A stretch of 64,000 nt of DNA from Bacilli bacterium (lineage in GTDB: Bacteria > Bacillota_I > Bacilli_A > RFN20 > CAG-288). Positions 40,936 to 50,272 of this stretch are shown here, one piece after another. The DNA lies in contig JALCRV010000002.1 of assembly GCA_022652945.1 (NCBI GenBank), positions 1-64,000 on the forward strand, read 5' to 3'. The translations under genes were made by a program, and so were the position numbers. The number at the start of each line of letters is the position of its first letter. Position 1 is the first letter of the stretch. Under the pieces are notes generated by a model. It searched no databases and was not told the origin of the DNA. It saw nothing but the letters and a program-made list of their open reading frames with translations.

Positions 40936-42144
40936 ATGAAAAAAAGTCTGCTTGTTGCTTCGTTCGCTTTAGTTTTAACTGGTCTGGTCTCTTGCGGTAC
41001 TCCTACTACTTCTTCTTCGGCTGCTGCTACTTCCTCTTCGGCTGCTGCGGCTGGCGGTGCTGAAATCGCCCTTGTTACCGATGTCGGAAACATCGATGAC
41101 CATTCCTTCAACGAAGCTTGCTGGAAAGGCTGCCAAGATTATTCCACCGCTTCTGGTGTAAGCACCAAATACTATCGTCCGACTGAAGACTCCACTACCG
41201 CTCGTGTCTCTATGATCGATACTGCTGTCGCCAATGGTGCTAAGGTTGTCGTTATGCCTGGCTTCCTGTTCAATTCCTCCATTAAGATTGTTCAGGATAA
41301 GTATCCGGCTGTTCGCTTCCTCGGCGTCGATTGCGATCCTTCCGATGCTGATAATGGTTATGCTGCTTATGATTTCAAGACCAACGTCACTTCCATTAAA
41401 TACAATGAAAACGAAGCTGGCTTCTTCGCTGGCTACGCTATCGTCAAGGAAGGGTATACCAACCTTGGCTTCTGCGGTGGCATCGCTGTTCCGGCCGTTG
41501 TCAACTATGGACAAGGCTATCTCTGGGGCGCTGATTATGCTGCTAAAGAGATGAATTTAGCTGATAAATCCATCAAGTGCAATTATTGGTATGCTGGAAC
41601 CTTCGCTCCGTCGGGTGATATTGTCACCAAGATGGCTGGCTGGTATGAAGGCGGGACTAAAGTCATCTTCTCTTGCGGCGGTGGCATCTACGCTTCCGTT
41701 GATAAGGCTGCTGCAGACACCAATACCTCCAACGGCAACGAAGCTTGCCAGGTTATCGGCGTCGATGTCGATCAGTCCTCTCTTTCTCCTCGTATCATCA
41801 CTTCCTCGATGAAGAATCTGCAGAAGACCGTCACTGTCTACCTTGATGCTCTTTATAAGAACAATATGGCTTGGGGCACGATCCAAGGACAGGAGACCGC
41901 TGGTAAGTCTATCTATAAAGGCGTTACCGATGATGCGGTTGGTCTGCCGACCGATGCTTATTCCTATAAGGATATTAACAATGTGACTGTCAATGTCGAT
42001 CCTTGGAGATTTAAGAATTTCACCAAGGAAGAGTATCAGGCTATCTACGCCAAGGTCAAAGATGGAACCATCAAAGTTCCGCACACTGACACTGGCAAGG
42101 ATATCTTCCCGGTCACCAAAGTCGATACTACTTACGTTGAATAG
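40936..42144 (+). CDS. bmpA: BMP family nucleoside-binding lipoprotein
   Basis: A 402-residue solute-binding lipoprotein with lipobox LVSC (Cys20) and a Ser/Ala/Thr-rich linker. The BMP-family opening IALVTDVGNIDDHSFNEACWKG and the NENEAGFFAGYAIV-type segment are clear, as is CGGGIYASVDKAA. Relatives (PnrA, BmpA, NupN) bind purine nucleosides. It uses a biased set of C- and T-ending codons, suggesting high expression. A terminator after the gene would leave the binding protein in excess over the membrane parts. Confidence 0.92.
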   Translation: MKKSLLVASFALVLTGLVSCGTPTTSSSAAATSSSAAAAGGAEIALVTDVGNIDDHSFNEACWKGCQDYSTASGVSTKYYRPTEDSTTARVSMIDTAVANGAKVVVMPGFLFNSSIKIVQDKYPAVRFLGVDCDPSDADNGYAAYDFKTNVTSIKYNENEAGFFAGYAIVKEGYTNLGFCGGIAVPAVVNYGQGYLWGADYAAKEMNLADKSIKCNYWYAGTFAPSGDIVTKMAGWYEGGTKVIFSCGGGIYASVDKAAADTNTSNGNEACQVIGVDVDQSSLSPRIITSSMKNLQKTVTVYLDALYKNNMAWGTIQGQETAGKSIYKGVTDDAVGLPTDAYSYKDINNVTVNVDPWRFKNFTKEEYQAIYAKVKDGTIKVPHTDTGKDIFPVTKVDTTYVE

Positions 42145-42163
42145 TCTTTAACTGATTTAAAAA

Positions 42164-42206
42164 GAGCTGGCCGCCACTTTCAAAGTGGCGACCGCTCTGT
42201 TTTTTA
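42164..42206 (+). terminator. Intrinsic terminator between bmpA and the importer ATPase gene
   Basis: CGCCACTTT/AAAGTGGCG forms a nine-base-pair stem flanked by an outer AGAGC/GCTCT pair and followed by GTTTTTT. Partial read-through would give differential expression within the operon. Confidence 0.9.
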
Positions 42207-42269
42207 AAATAGCCCCGTTCTTTTATATCCTATCCAACGGCGGCTCGAATTTATAGAAAGGGTAATCCC

Positions 42270-44519
42270 ATGCCAATAAATGGTGCTCCTGACAATTTGA
42301 ATACGCTTTCGGGGGAAAACGATGTTGTCGTGATGCAGAACATCACGAAGACTTTCCCCGGGATAAGAGCTAACGATAATATTACAATCCGCCTCAGAAA
42401 AGGCGAGATTCATGCTTTACTAGGAGAAAACGGCGCTGGGAAATCGACTTTGATGTCGATTCTTTTTGGCATTTACACCGCGGACTCCGGTTCGATTTTT
42501 ATCAATGGCAAAGAAGTAAGAATCAAAGACCCTAACGATGCCAACCGTTACGGAATCGGCATGGTCCATCAGCATTTTATGCTCATCGATTGTTTCACCG
42601 GCTTGCAGAACATCATCCTCGGAGCGGAACCGGCTGATCATTTAGGTATTCTTCATCCGAAAAAAGTCCGCAAGGAGATTGAAGCTCTCTGCGATAAGTA
42701 TAATTTCCATGTCGATTTGGATGTTAAAGTCCAAGATATGCCAGTCGGGATGCAACAGAAAGTCGAAATCCTCAAGATGCTTTACCGCAAGAACAGCATC
42801 CTCATTTTCGATGAGCCGACCGCTGTTTTGACTCCCCAGGAAATCGATGAACTGATCGCTTCGATGAAGGGCTTGGTGAAAGAAGGAAAATCAATTCTCT
42901 TCATTTCGCATAAGCTGAATGAAATCATGGATGCGGCCGATCGGGTCAGCGTCCTCCGCAAGGGTAAATATATCGGAACTGTCGATGTTAAAAACACTAA
43001 TATCCAAGAGCTTTCTAATATGATGGTCGGCCGTCCAGTCCAACTGGTAGTCCAAAAAGGACCGGCCAAAGTCGGAAAGCCGATTCTCTGCGTAAGAAAT
43101 CTTACCGTTTATTCCCATGCGCGACATAAGGAAATGGTGAAGAAGGTTTCCTTTGATGTCCGCCAAGGTGAAATCACCTGTATCGCTGGTATCGAAGGAA
43201 ATGGTCAGTCTGAATTGATTTATGGCATCACCGGTCTGATGCCGGTTAAATCCGGGCATGTTTATTTAGCTAATGTCGATTTCGGAAAGAAGAAAAAAGT
43301 CGCACAAAGTGAAGTAGTTAACTTCATGAAAATTGAAGAACTCTCCATCAGAAAGCGCAATAACCTCGGTGTCTCCCATATTCCTGAAGACCGCCATCGC
43401 TATGGCTTGGTTTTGGATTTTCCTTTGAAATATAACATGGTTATCGAAAAATATTTCACCCCGTCATTTTCCCATCACGGGTGGATGGATTATCCTTCAA
43501 TTCAACGCTATTCTGACTCGGTTATCGCTAAATACGATGTCCGCTCAGGGGAAGGTAGCGACTCTTTGACCCGCTCGATGTCGGGTGGCAATCAACAGAA
43601 AGCCATCGTCGGACGTGAACTAGATCGAAATACTCCTCTTCTGATTGCTTGCCAGCCTACAAGAGGGTTGGATGTAGGGGCTATCGAATTCATCCATGCG
43701 GAAATCGTTAAGCACCGCGATGGAGGCGAAGCGATCCTTTTGATGTCTCTGGAACTGGAAGAAGTCTTTAACCTCGCCGATAGGATCTTGGTCATGCACG
43801 AAGGAAAAATCGTGGCAGAACTCGATCCGAAAAAGACGACCATGGAAGAAATCGGCTTATATATGTCCGGCGCTAAGAAGATGGATTTACCTCCGATGGA
43901 GGATTTGAAGTCTTCTGATTATCAAGAGGCTCCTGTCGGCCTCGTCACTTTAGAACCTTCAGAAGATAAAAAAGCCACGGCTCAAGAAGAAGAGAGTCAG
44001 AAAGAAACTCCTCTTGAAAAGACCGAGCCAATCGATGAAAAACCTGATCAAGTCAAACCGCAAGAGGAGAAGGCTGAAGAGAGCAAAAAAGCTCTTGAAG
44101 AAAAAGAGCCTCTAGCTGAACCTGTTAAAGAAGATTTAAATAAAGAAGATAAAGAAGAAGTTGAAAAAGAGACTCCAGCTATCCCCCCTGTTTCTGAAGT
44201 AAAAGAAGAAATAAAGCCTGAACCTCTTATGGAAGCGAAAGCGGAAGAACAAGCCGTTCCTTCTGAAGAACAAAAGCCTGCCCCGGAAAAGGTGGAGGAA
44301 GTTTCAGTTAAGGAAAATAGCAACCCAGAAGAAGAGGAAAAAGATAATAAGCCTATAAGAATCAACGGGCGTTTTGCTAAGTCTTCTAGTAAACCTCAGA
44401 CTTCCTTGAAGAAAGAAGAGCCGAAGAAGGAAAAGAAAGATCTCGATGCTATCAGATTGAAAAATCTTGTGCAATTCCGCGACAAGAAAAAGAATACGGG
44501 CGAGAAGGGAGATAAATAA
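42270..44519 (+). CDS. Nucleoside ABC importer ATPase (double NBD) with long charged C-terminal tail
   Basis: A 749-residue protein. Residues about 20-515 are two tandem ABC domains of RbsA/NupO type: the first with GENGAGKST, VGMQQKVEILKML and ILIFDEPTAVL; the second with GIEGNGQSE, MSGGNQQKAIVGREL and LLIACQPTRGLD, so the second Walker A lacks the GKS/T and the Walker B lacks the acidic DE pair, as is usual for this family. Residues about 530-749 are an extra tail rich in E, K and P that is not part of the family (normal length about 510). The tail ends basic (LKNLVQFRDKKKNTGEKGDK in outline). It precedes the permeases by a few bases. Confidence 0.9.
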   Translation: MPINGAPDNLNTLSGENDVVVMQNITKTFPGIRANDNITIRLRKGEIHALLGENGAGKSTLMSILFGIYTADSGSIFINGKEVRIKDPNDANRYGIGMVHQHFMLIDCFTGLQNIILGAEPADHLGILHPKKVRKEIEALCDKYNFHVDLDVKVQDMPVGMQQKVEILKMLYRKNSILIFDEPTAVLTPQEIDELIASMKGLVKEGKSILFISHKLNEIMDAADRVSVLRKGKYIGTVDVKNTNIQELSNMMVGRPVQLVVQKGPAKVGKPILCVRNLTVYSHARHKEMVKKVSFDVRQGEITCIAGIEGNGQSELIYGITGLMPVKSGHVYLANVDFGKKKKVAQSEVVNFMKIEELSIRKRNNLGVSHIPEDRHRYGLVLDFPLKYNMVIEKYFTPSFSHHGWMDYPSIQRYSDSVIAKYDVRSGEGSDSLTRSMSGGNQQKAIVGRELDRNTPLLIACQPTRGLDVGAIEFIHAEIVKHRDGGEAILLMSLELEEVFNLADRILVMHEGKIVAELDPKKTTMEEIGLYMSGAKKMDLPPMEDLKSSDYQEAPVGLVTLEPSEDKKATAQEEESQKETPLEKTEPIDEKPDQVKPQEEKAEESKKALEEKEPLAEPVKEDLNKEDKEEVEKETPAIPPVSEVKEEIKPEPLMEAKAEEQAVPSEEQKPAPEKVEEVSVKENSNPEEEEKDNKPIRINGRFAKSSSKPQTSLKKEEPKKEKKDLDAIRLKNLVQFRDKKKNTGEKGDK

Positions 44520-44524
44520 TAATT

Positions 44525-46159
44525 ATGGAACAAGAAAAAGTTATTCCTCCTAAAAAACCTGTCGTGAAGAATAAGAAAGTAACCTTCTTTAAGAGGCCGG
44601 TGGTTATTTCGATCTTCTCTTCATTGATTTCTATTCTCATCGGCTTGCTGATCGGCTTTTTTATCCTGATCTTCGTCCATCCTAGTCAGGCCATGGAAGC
44701 CTTTGGTAAGCTTATTGTTTCCGGCTTTTCTTCCCAGGATAATATCGCTCACTTTTTCTATCTATCCGCCCCGATTATGCTTACAGGGCTAGCCGTGGCT
44801 TTCACCTTTAAGGCCGGCTCTTTCAATATCGGTGGCCCGGGACAATATATCGCTGGAGGTTTCTTTGCCTTATACGGTGCTTTGGTCTTAAATCTGCCTT
44901 GGTATGTTTGCTTGCTTCTGTCTTTAATCGGCGGTGGAATCTGGGGCTTTATCCCGGGTATTTTAAAAGCTGCCTTCAATGTCAATGAAGTCCTCTCCGC
45001 TATCATGCTTAACTGGATCGGTTTGATTTCTGCCTTCTTGGCTATTAAGAATATCCCGGGGATGATCGATTCCCATTATTCTTCTCGTACGGCTATCGTC
45101 TCGAATGTTAACCCCGGAGCCGTTTTGCCTTCCTGGGGCTTAGAAGCGATGGGCAGCGGCATGACAATCGCTTTCTTTATCGGAGCGATTTTCGCAGTAA
45201 TCTGCTGGGTTATTTTGAATAAGACGACCTTAGGCTTTGAGATTAAGGCTTGCGGATTTAATAAGGATGCGGCTAATTACGCTGGCATCCCTGCGAAAAA
45301 GAATATCGTTTTAGCTTTCATCATCTCCGGTGCTTTAGCTGGCTTGGGCGGAGGGATTTATTATCTGTCTCCGACTTCGACCGCTGGATTTGTGATGACT
45401 ACTTCCTCTTTGCCTTCAGCGGGCTTTGATGGTATTTCGGTAGCTTTGCTGGCTGCTAATAATCCGTTAGGTTGTATTATTTCCGCTTTGTTTGTCGCTT
45501 ATTTAACTGTTTCCGGCTCCACCTTACAGGCTTACGATTACGCTCCAGAAGTCATCACGGTTGTGGTTGGTGTCATCGTTTATTTCGCCTCCTTTGTCGC
45601 CTTCTTCCAAGGTTGGCTTTTAAGGGGCGGAAATATTAAGAAGACTGTAAATAAGTTATTTAAAAAACCGGAAGGGAAACCTATCTCCGCTCCGGCTGCT
45701 CATGTCGAGACAATTCAACCTGCTCCGGAGGCTCCGAAAGCTGAAATTGCTAAGGAGAAGAAAGAAACCGTAAAGACGGAAGAAGGCTTGAATAATTATC
45801 AAGAGCCTCAAGGCGTTTCTCCTTCCTTAAAAGATGATAACGAAATCGACGATGCTTTTATCGCTTCCTTAGCAGCTTCGAAAGTCACCTCTGAAAAGTC
45901 AGCTCCCAAGACGGAAAAGAAGGAAGAAAAGAAACCGTCGGAGACTAGCAAGAATACTAACGAGCCGAAGGCGGAAGATAAAGATAAAATCCATATCACG
46001 GAATCTCCTTTTGGCAGAAGCCAAGATATGGAAGGTTATTTAAAAGATAACCCCATCAACGATGATGTGGCTCCTTTGGAACGTGTAAAAGATGATAAGG
46101 CACCTCAAGAAAAACCTGATAAACCGGAAGAGAAGAAAGAGGAAGGGGAGGATAAATAA
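44525..46159 (+). CDS. Nucleoside ABC importer permease 1 with charged C-terminal tail
   Basis: A 544-residue BPD_transp_2-type permease. After a short basic N-terminus, about ten membrane helices occupy residues 25-370, with the family motif FNIGGPGQYIAGG and the GFNKDAANYAGI cytosolic loop. Residues about 375-544 form a hydrophilic tail rich in E, K, P and D, which normal members (about 350-370 residues) lack. The start lies five bases after the ATPase stop and the second permease follows after two bases. Confidence 0.9.
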   Translation: MEQEKVIPPKKPVVKNKKVTFFKRPVVISIFSSLISILIGLLIGFFILIFVHPSQAMEAFGKLIVSGFSSQDNIAHFFYLSAPIMLTGLAVAFTFKAGSFNIGGPGQYIAGGFFALYGALVLNLPWYVCLLLSLIGGGIWGFIPGILKAAFNVNEVLSAIMLNWIGLISAFLAIKNIPGMIDSHYSSRTAIVSNVNPGAVLPSWGLEAMGSGMTIAFFIGAIFAVICWVILNKTTLGFEIKACGFNKDAANYAGIPAKKNIVLAFIISGALAGLGGGIYYLSPTSTAGFVMTTSSLPSAGFDGISVALLAANNPLGCIISALFVAYLTVSGSTLQAYDYAPEVITVVVGVIVYFASFVAFFQGWLLRGGNIKKTVNKLFKKPEGKPISAPAAHVETIQPAPEAPKAEIAKEKKETVKTEEGLNNYQEPQGVSPSLKDDNEIDDAFIASLAASKVTSEKSAPKTEKKEEKKPSETSKNTNEPKAEDKDKIHITESPFGRSQDMEGYLKDNPINDDVAPLERVKDDKAPQEKPDKPEEKKEEGEDK

Positions 46160-46161
46160 CA

Positions 46162-47208
46162 ATGGAACTGCTTAATTTATTCGAAATCTTGGTCCTCGAT
46201 GACCAAGCCATCTCCGCCGCTGGGACTTTCACTTCTTATTTTATCGCCTTAGCTATCCCGCTGATCTTCGTCGCTATGGGCGGTATGTTTTCTGAGCATT
46301 CCGGTATCGTCAACATCGCCTTAGAAGGCATCATGGTCTTCGCCGCGATGGTGGGCTGCATTTTGATGAAGAATTTCGATTTAGCTGTCAGCAAAGGCTT
46401 CCCGGCTCAGTTGGCGATGTTTATCTCCGTTTTCGGTGCTGGGGCAGCTGGGGCTCTGTTTGCTAGTTTGCTCTCCTTGGCGGCTAACCGCTTTAGAGCT
46501 GATCAGACCATTGCGGGCACAGCCTTAAATATCATCGCTCCGGCTTTATACATCATCGTAGTCTGGGCTATCAATAAAGGGCAGACTCAGTTGGAATTCC
46601 CGTCCTGGTATAAGATGACGATGACCGATTTCGGTATTACCGATGCTAGTCTGGTCCCTCTGTTCTGGCGCAAGCTTTTCTTCAATAAGCTTTCGATTAT
46701 CACGACTTTCTACGCCTTAGTCTTGTTCCCGTTAGCGGCTTTCGTCCTTTATCGGACGAAATTCGGTCTCCGTTTAAGATCCTGCGGTGAACATCCTGAG
46801 GCTTCCGCTTCCTTAGGCATCAATGTCTACGCAATCCGTTATGCGGGTGTAGCCATCTCCGGCTTCTTAGGTGGAATCGGGGCGATGTCATATGTCTTGG
46901 TTGTCGCTTCCTCCTTTGATGGTCAGGTCGCTGGGTATGGCTTTTTAGCTCTCGCAGTCATGATCTTCGGGAACTGGAAACCGGGCGCGATCATCTTAGC
47001 GGGTCTTTTCTTCTCTTTGTTTAGAACGATGTCTTCGATGAATTCTTTGATTTCCTGGCTTCCGACTTTCTCAAATATCAAAGGCGGCAGCACTTTATAT
47101 TTGCTTCTGCCTTATGTGGTGACTTTGATCGTCTTGATTTTCGCTTCTAAGCATTCGCAGGCTCCGAAAGCTGAAGGTACACCCTTCGACGTGGAAAAAC
47201 GTTCGTAA
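46162..47208 (+). CDS. Nucleoside ABC importer permease 2
   Basis: A 348-residue permease of the same family, normal in length. It shows GMFSEHSGIVNIALEGIMVF, ADQTIAGTALNIIAPAL and the loop LRSCGEHPEASASLGI. With permease 1 it forms the channel of a purine-nucleoside type importer. No charged tail is present here, in contrast to its two upstream partners. A terminator follows. Confidence 0.92.
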   Translation: MELLNLFEILVLDDQAISAAGTFTSYFIALAIPLIFVAMGGMFSEHSGIVNIALEGIMVFAAMVGCILMKNFDLAVSKGFPAQLAMFISVFGAGAAGALFASLLSLAANRFRADQTIAGTALNIIAPALYIIVVWAINKGQTQLEFPSWYKMTMTDFGITDASLVPLFWRKLFFNKLSIITTFYALVLFPLAAFVLYRTKFGLRLRSCGEHPEASASLGINVYAIRYAGVAISGFLGGIGAMSYVLVVASSFDGQVAGYGFLALAVMIFGNWKPGAIILAGLFFSLFRTMSSMNSLISWLPTFSNIKGGSTLYLLLPYVVTLIVLIFASKHSQAPKAEGTPFDVEKRS

Positions 47209-47230
47209 AAATATTTTCAGCCCGCTAGGA

Positions 47231-47260
47231 AGGCCCCGATTCATTTCGGGGTCTTTTTTT
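47231..47260 (+). terminator. Intrinsic terminator after the nucleoside importer operon
   Basis: A GCCCCGA-TTCATT-TCGGGGTC hairpin is followed by a run of seven T. Confidence 0.92.
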
Positions 47261-47332
47261 CTTCGTATCTTTCCTTTTCCTTTCTTCTTTCCATGGTAGA
47301 ATATAGGCGTGCGTTTTAAGAGGTAAAAGATT

Positions 47333-47791
47333 ATGAGAGTGCTCATCCAATGTGTGAAAAATGCTTCCGTCAGTGTGAACGGGGAAAAAGTGTCGGCGAT
47401 CGGTAAGGGTGAGTTGCTTTTTGTCGGCTTTAAAACCGGGGATTCTAAAGAAGTTGTCGAGAAGATGATTCAAAAAATCATGAAATTAAGGATCTTCGCT
47501 GATGAGAATGGCATGACTAATCTATCTTTAAATCAAATCGGCGGGGAGATGCTGGCGGTCAGCCAGTTCACCCTTTACGCTGATGTGAAAGACGGTAACC
47601 GTCCTTCTTTTGTCAATGCGATGAAACCCGATGAAGCCCGTGGGCTTTTTAGTTATTTCCAAGATAAATTAAAGGAAAGTTTTCCTTCGGTCCAATTCGG
47701 TATTTTCCAAGCGATGATGGATGTTGAGTTACTTAACGATGGGCCTTTTACAATCTGGCTCGACTCGGAGGAACTAGGTTATGGGAAGTAA
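47333..47791 (+). CDS. dtd: D-aminoacyl-tRNA deacylase
   Basis: A 152-residue DTD that removes D-amino acids from tRNA. The MRVLIQCVKNASVSVNGE start, SQFTLYADVKDGNRPSF (catalytic SQFTL) and the NDGPFTIWLDS end (NxGP motif) are as in the family. Its end overlaps the mnmA start by 11 bases, so the two are translated together. Confidence 0.95.
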   Translation: MRVLIQCVKNASVSVNGEKVSAIGKGELLFVGFKTGDSKEVVEKMIQKIMKLRIFADENGMTNLSLNQIGGEMLAVSQFTLYADVKDGNRPSFVNAMKPDEARGLFSYFQDKLKESFPSVQFGIFQAMMDVELLNDGPFTIWLDSEELGYGK

Positions 47792-48917
47792 AGTTCTCCT
47801 CGGGCTTTCTGGCGGAGTCGATTCCGCCGTAGCCGCTTATTTTCTGAAAAGAGATGGCTACGAGGTCACCGGATGTTTTATGCGTAACTGGGATTCGATC
47901 GCCAATAATGACATTAAAGGCAATCCGACTTTAAGCGGTTCGAAATGTTCTCAGGAGTTGGATTACGATGATGCTAAAAAGACAGCTGAGGAACTAGGTA
48001 TTCCACTTTTAAGGGAAGACTTTGTTAAGGAATACTGGGACGATGTTTTTTCCTACTTCCTTTCGGAATATAAAGAAGGAAGGACTCCTAATCCGGACGT
48101 CTTCTGCAATAAGTACATTAAGTTTGAAGCCTTCAGGAAATTCGCCCACGCTAACGGGTTTCCTCTTATCGCCATGGGACATTATGCTAAAAGAGTCGAT
48201 CAGGATGGCTATGCGATGCTTTATAAAGCCTTCGATAAGAATAAGGATCAGTCGTATTTCTTAGCGGAAATCAATGAAGAGCAACTGAAAGAATCTTTGT
48301 TCCCCTTAAGCGATATCACCAAGCCCGAAGTCAGAAAGATCGCTAAAGGCTTAGGTCTTAGTGTCGCTAGTAAACGCGATTCGACCGGTGTCTGTTTCAT
48401 CGGGGAAAGAAGATTCAAGCCCTTCTTAGAGAACTATCTGCCCGCTCATCAGGGGGATGTTGTCGATATCGTCACAGGGAAAAAGATCGCTAAGCATGAT
48501 GGGGTGCTATTCTATACCGTCGGACAGCATCGGGGCTTAAATATCGGTGGGATTAAAGGGTATAAAGATGAACCGTGGTTCGTGGTCGGTAAAGATGTTA
48601 AACAGAATATCCTATATGTCGGCCAGGAAGATAACCCCTTTATGTATTCTTATAAATGCCGTCTTTGTAAGGTCAATCTGTTGCTTAAAGACATCCCGAC
48701 TCAGCCCTTAGATATCTGTGCTAAGTTCCGCTACCGCGGGAGAGACATGAAAGTTAAATTCACTTACATCAGCCCCGAAGAAGCTTATTTAGAATATCCG
48801 GGCTATAAATATATCGCCAAAGGACAAATCGCTGTCTTATATGAAGGAGAAAGATGTCTGGGTGGAGGGATTATTAAGGAGACTTATGATAAAAACGGAA
48901 AAACCATTGCCTATTGA
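47781..48917 (+). CDS. mnmA: tRNA-specific 2-thiouridylase
   Basis: A 378-residue enzyme that thiolates U34 of tRNA Lys, Glu and Gln. The PP-loop LSGGVDSAVAAYFL is at the N-terminus, the two catalytic Cys are in NPDVFCNKYIKF and DSTGVCFIGERRF, and the AMGHYAKR block follows the first. Full length. It overlaps dtd by 11 bases and the NUDIX gene by 32 bases. Confidence 0.95.
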   Translation: MGSKVLLGLSGGVDSAVAAYFLKRDGYEVTGCFMRNWDSIANNDIKGNPTLSGSKCSQELDYDDAKKTAEELGIPLLREDFVKEYWDDVFSYFLSEYKEGRTPNPDVFCNKYIKFEAFRKFAHANGFPLIAMGHYAKRVDQDGYAMLYKAFDKNKDQSYFLAEINEEQLKESLFPLSDITKPEVRKIAKGLGLSVASKRDSTGVCFIGERRFKPFLENYLPAHQGDVVDIVTGKKIAKHDGVLFYTVGQHRGLNIGGIKGYKDEPWFVVGKDVKQNILYVGQEDNPFMYSYKCRLCKVNLLLKDIPTQPLDICAKFRYRGRDMKVKFTYISPEEAYLEYPGYKYIAKGQIAVLYEGERCLGGGIIKETYDKNGKTIAY

Positions 48918-49452
48918 TCTTAAAGATAAAAAGCTCAATCTCTTTTTAGAGGATTTAAGCTGGCCGAAAGCTTCATCCTATCAGGACCGCTTGATTGCGA
49001 GAGCTGTCGTTTTCGATGGCTATGATTTATTCTTCGCTCATGTCCACCGGGATGATATCTTCGGCAAGATGGATTTTCTGGAGACTTCCGGCGGGGGAGT
49101 TAAAGAAGGAGAAAGCTTGATTCAAGGCTTAAAAAGAGAATTAAGAGAAGAGCTGGGCTTCGAAGTGGAAGTAGTCGCTGAATTAGGGCAAGTAACTGAT
49201 TTTTACAATCTGATCGGAAGAAGAAATCTAAATCATTACTTCCTGGCGAGAAAGATTAAAGAAGTCCCTCCTTCCTTGATGGAAGATGAGAAGAATCAGT
49301 TCCATCTGACGTTAGCGAAAGTCAGCTATGAGGAAGCCTTAGAAGTCTATAAGAAGAATAAAGATGAGAAACTCGGTCGCTTGCTTTATAACCGGGAAGT
49401 CCCCGTCATTGAATTAGCGGAAGCTGTTATTAAGTCTTACGGTCTGATGTAG
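48886..49452 (+). CDS. NUDIX hydrolase
   Basis: A 188-residue protein whose NUDIX box is complete: GGGVKEGESLIQGLKRELRE followed by ELGF (G-x5-E-x7-REUxEExGU). It should hydrolyse a nucleoside diphosphate derivative; the substrate is unknown. The ATG at 48886 follows AAGGAG and lies inside the mnmA end. An in-frame ATG at 48841 has a poor signal and would add 15 residues out of character. Confidence 0.85.
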   Translation: MIKTEKPLPIDLKDKKLNLFLEDLSWPKASSYQDRLIARAVVFDGYDLFFAHVHRDDIFGKMDFLETSGGGVKEGESLIQGLKRELREELGFEVEVVAELGQVTDFYNLIGRRNLNHYFLARKIKEVPPSLMEDEKNQFHLTLAKVSYEEALEVYKKNKDEKLGRLLYNREVPVIELAEAVIKSYGLM

Positions 49453-49492
49453 ATTTCTTCATCTTGAGTTTTTATGGCTAGGAGGCCTTTTT

Positions 49493-50197
49493 ATGAATAG
49501 GATTATCGTAATAACGGGCGGGACGAGCGGACTGGGGTATCAGTTGGCCAAGAAGTTCCATTCTGAAGGCGACTTCGTGGTTGTGGTCGGCAGGGTTCTT
49601 GGTGATGTGGAAAAGACCGAGGAAGCCTTAGGCGTCGATGGTCTGAAAGCGGATGTGACCAAAGATAACGATTGGACCAGACTTCATAAGTACATCATGG
49701 AACAGTACGGGAAAATCGATATTCTGATCAATAATGCCGGAGGCGGGATTGTCTATAAGCCTTTTTTGGAGCAGACTTTGGAACAGATCCGCTCGACTTT
49801 GGAATTGAACTTGGCTGGAGCTATTTTGGGCTGTAAGCATTTTGCTCCGGAGATGGTGAAAGCTGGGCATGGGACCATTATCAATATCGGTGCGGCCGGA
49901 GAGGAAAAAGATAATCCGGGCTTAGCTGTTTATCTGGCTTCCAAGGCCGGTTTAAGATCTTTCTCGAAAGCCTTATACGGGGAATTAAGAGAGAAGGGTG
50001 TGAAGGTTACCACCGTTTTAACAGGAGCGATGGATACTGGCTTTGCTGCCTCCTGCGGCAAAGAAGCCCATAAAGAAAAGATTATGAAGCCGGAGGATGC
50101 CGCTGAAGCGATTAAAGCCCTCTGCGCAATCGGGAAAGATGTGGAAATCTCCGAGTTGGTCCTTTCGAGTGACAGTTTGCCTTTCGGCACTCTTTAA
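49493..50197 (+). CDS. Short-chain dehydrogenase/reductase
   Basis: A 234-residue SDR with the NAD(P)-binding motif TGGTSGLGYQLAKKF, the NNAG motif (ILINNAGGG, about residue 80), and the catalytic YxxxK in VYLASKAGLRSF (Tyr near 147). In place of the usual catalytic Ser region it reads IINIGAAGEEK, lacking an obvious Ser two to four residues before, which is worth noting. The substrate is unknown. The start follows AGGAGG. Confidence 0.85.
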   Translation: MNRIIVITGGTSGLGYQLAKKFHSEGDFVVVVGRVLGDVEKTEEALGVDGLKADVTKDNDWTRLHKYIMEQYGKIDILINNAGGGIVYKPFLEQTLEQIRSTLELNLAGAILGCKHFAPEMVKAGHGTIINIGAAGEEKDNPGLAVYLASKAGLRSFSKALYGELREKGVKVTTVLTGAMDTGFAASCGKEAHKEKIMKPEDAAEAIKALCAIGKDVEISELVLSSDSLPFGTL

Positions 50198-50272
50198 CGT
50201 TGTTCTTCTTTGACCTATCGCTTATAATCATCTGCGGGCTTAATCACCCGGAAAGAGAAGTCTTAAAAATAT

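Noticed and set aside
40975-42084. Long minus-strand open frames opposite bmpA
   Set aside because: They arise from the strong codon bias of bmpA; no start signals and no recognisable domain.
44520-46159. Tails of the importer subunits as separate genes or frameshifts
   Set aside because: The frames are continuous with the ATPase and permease, without stops, starts or ribosome binding sites inside.
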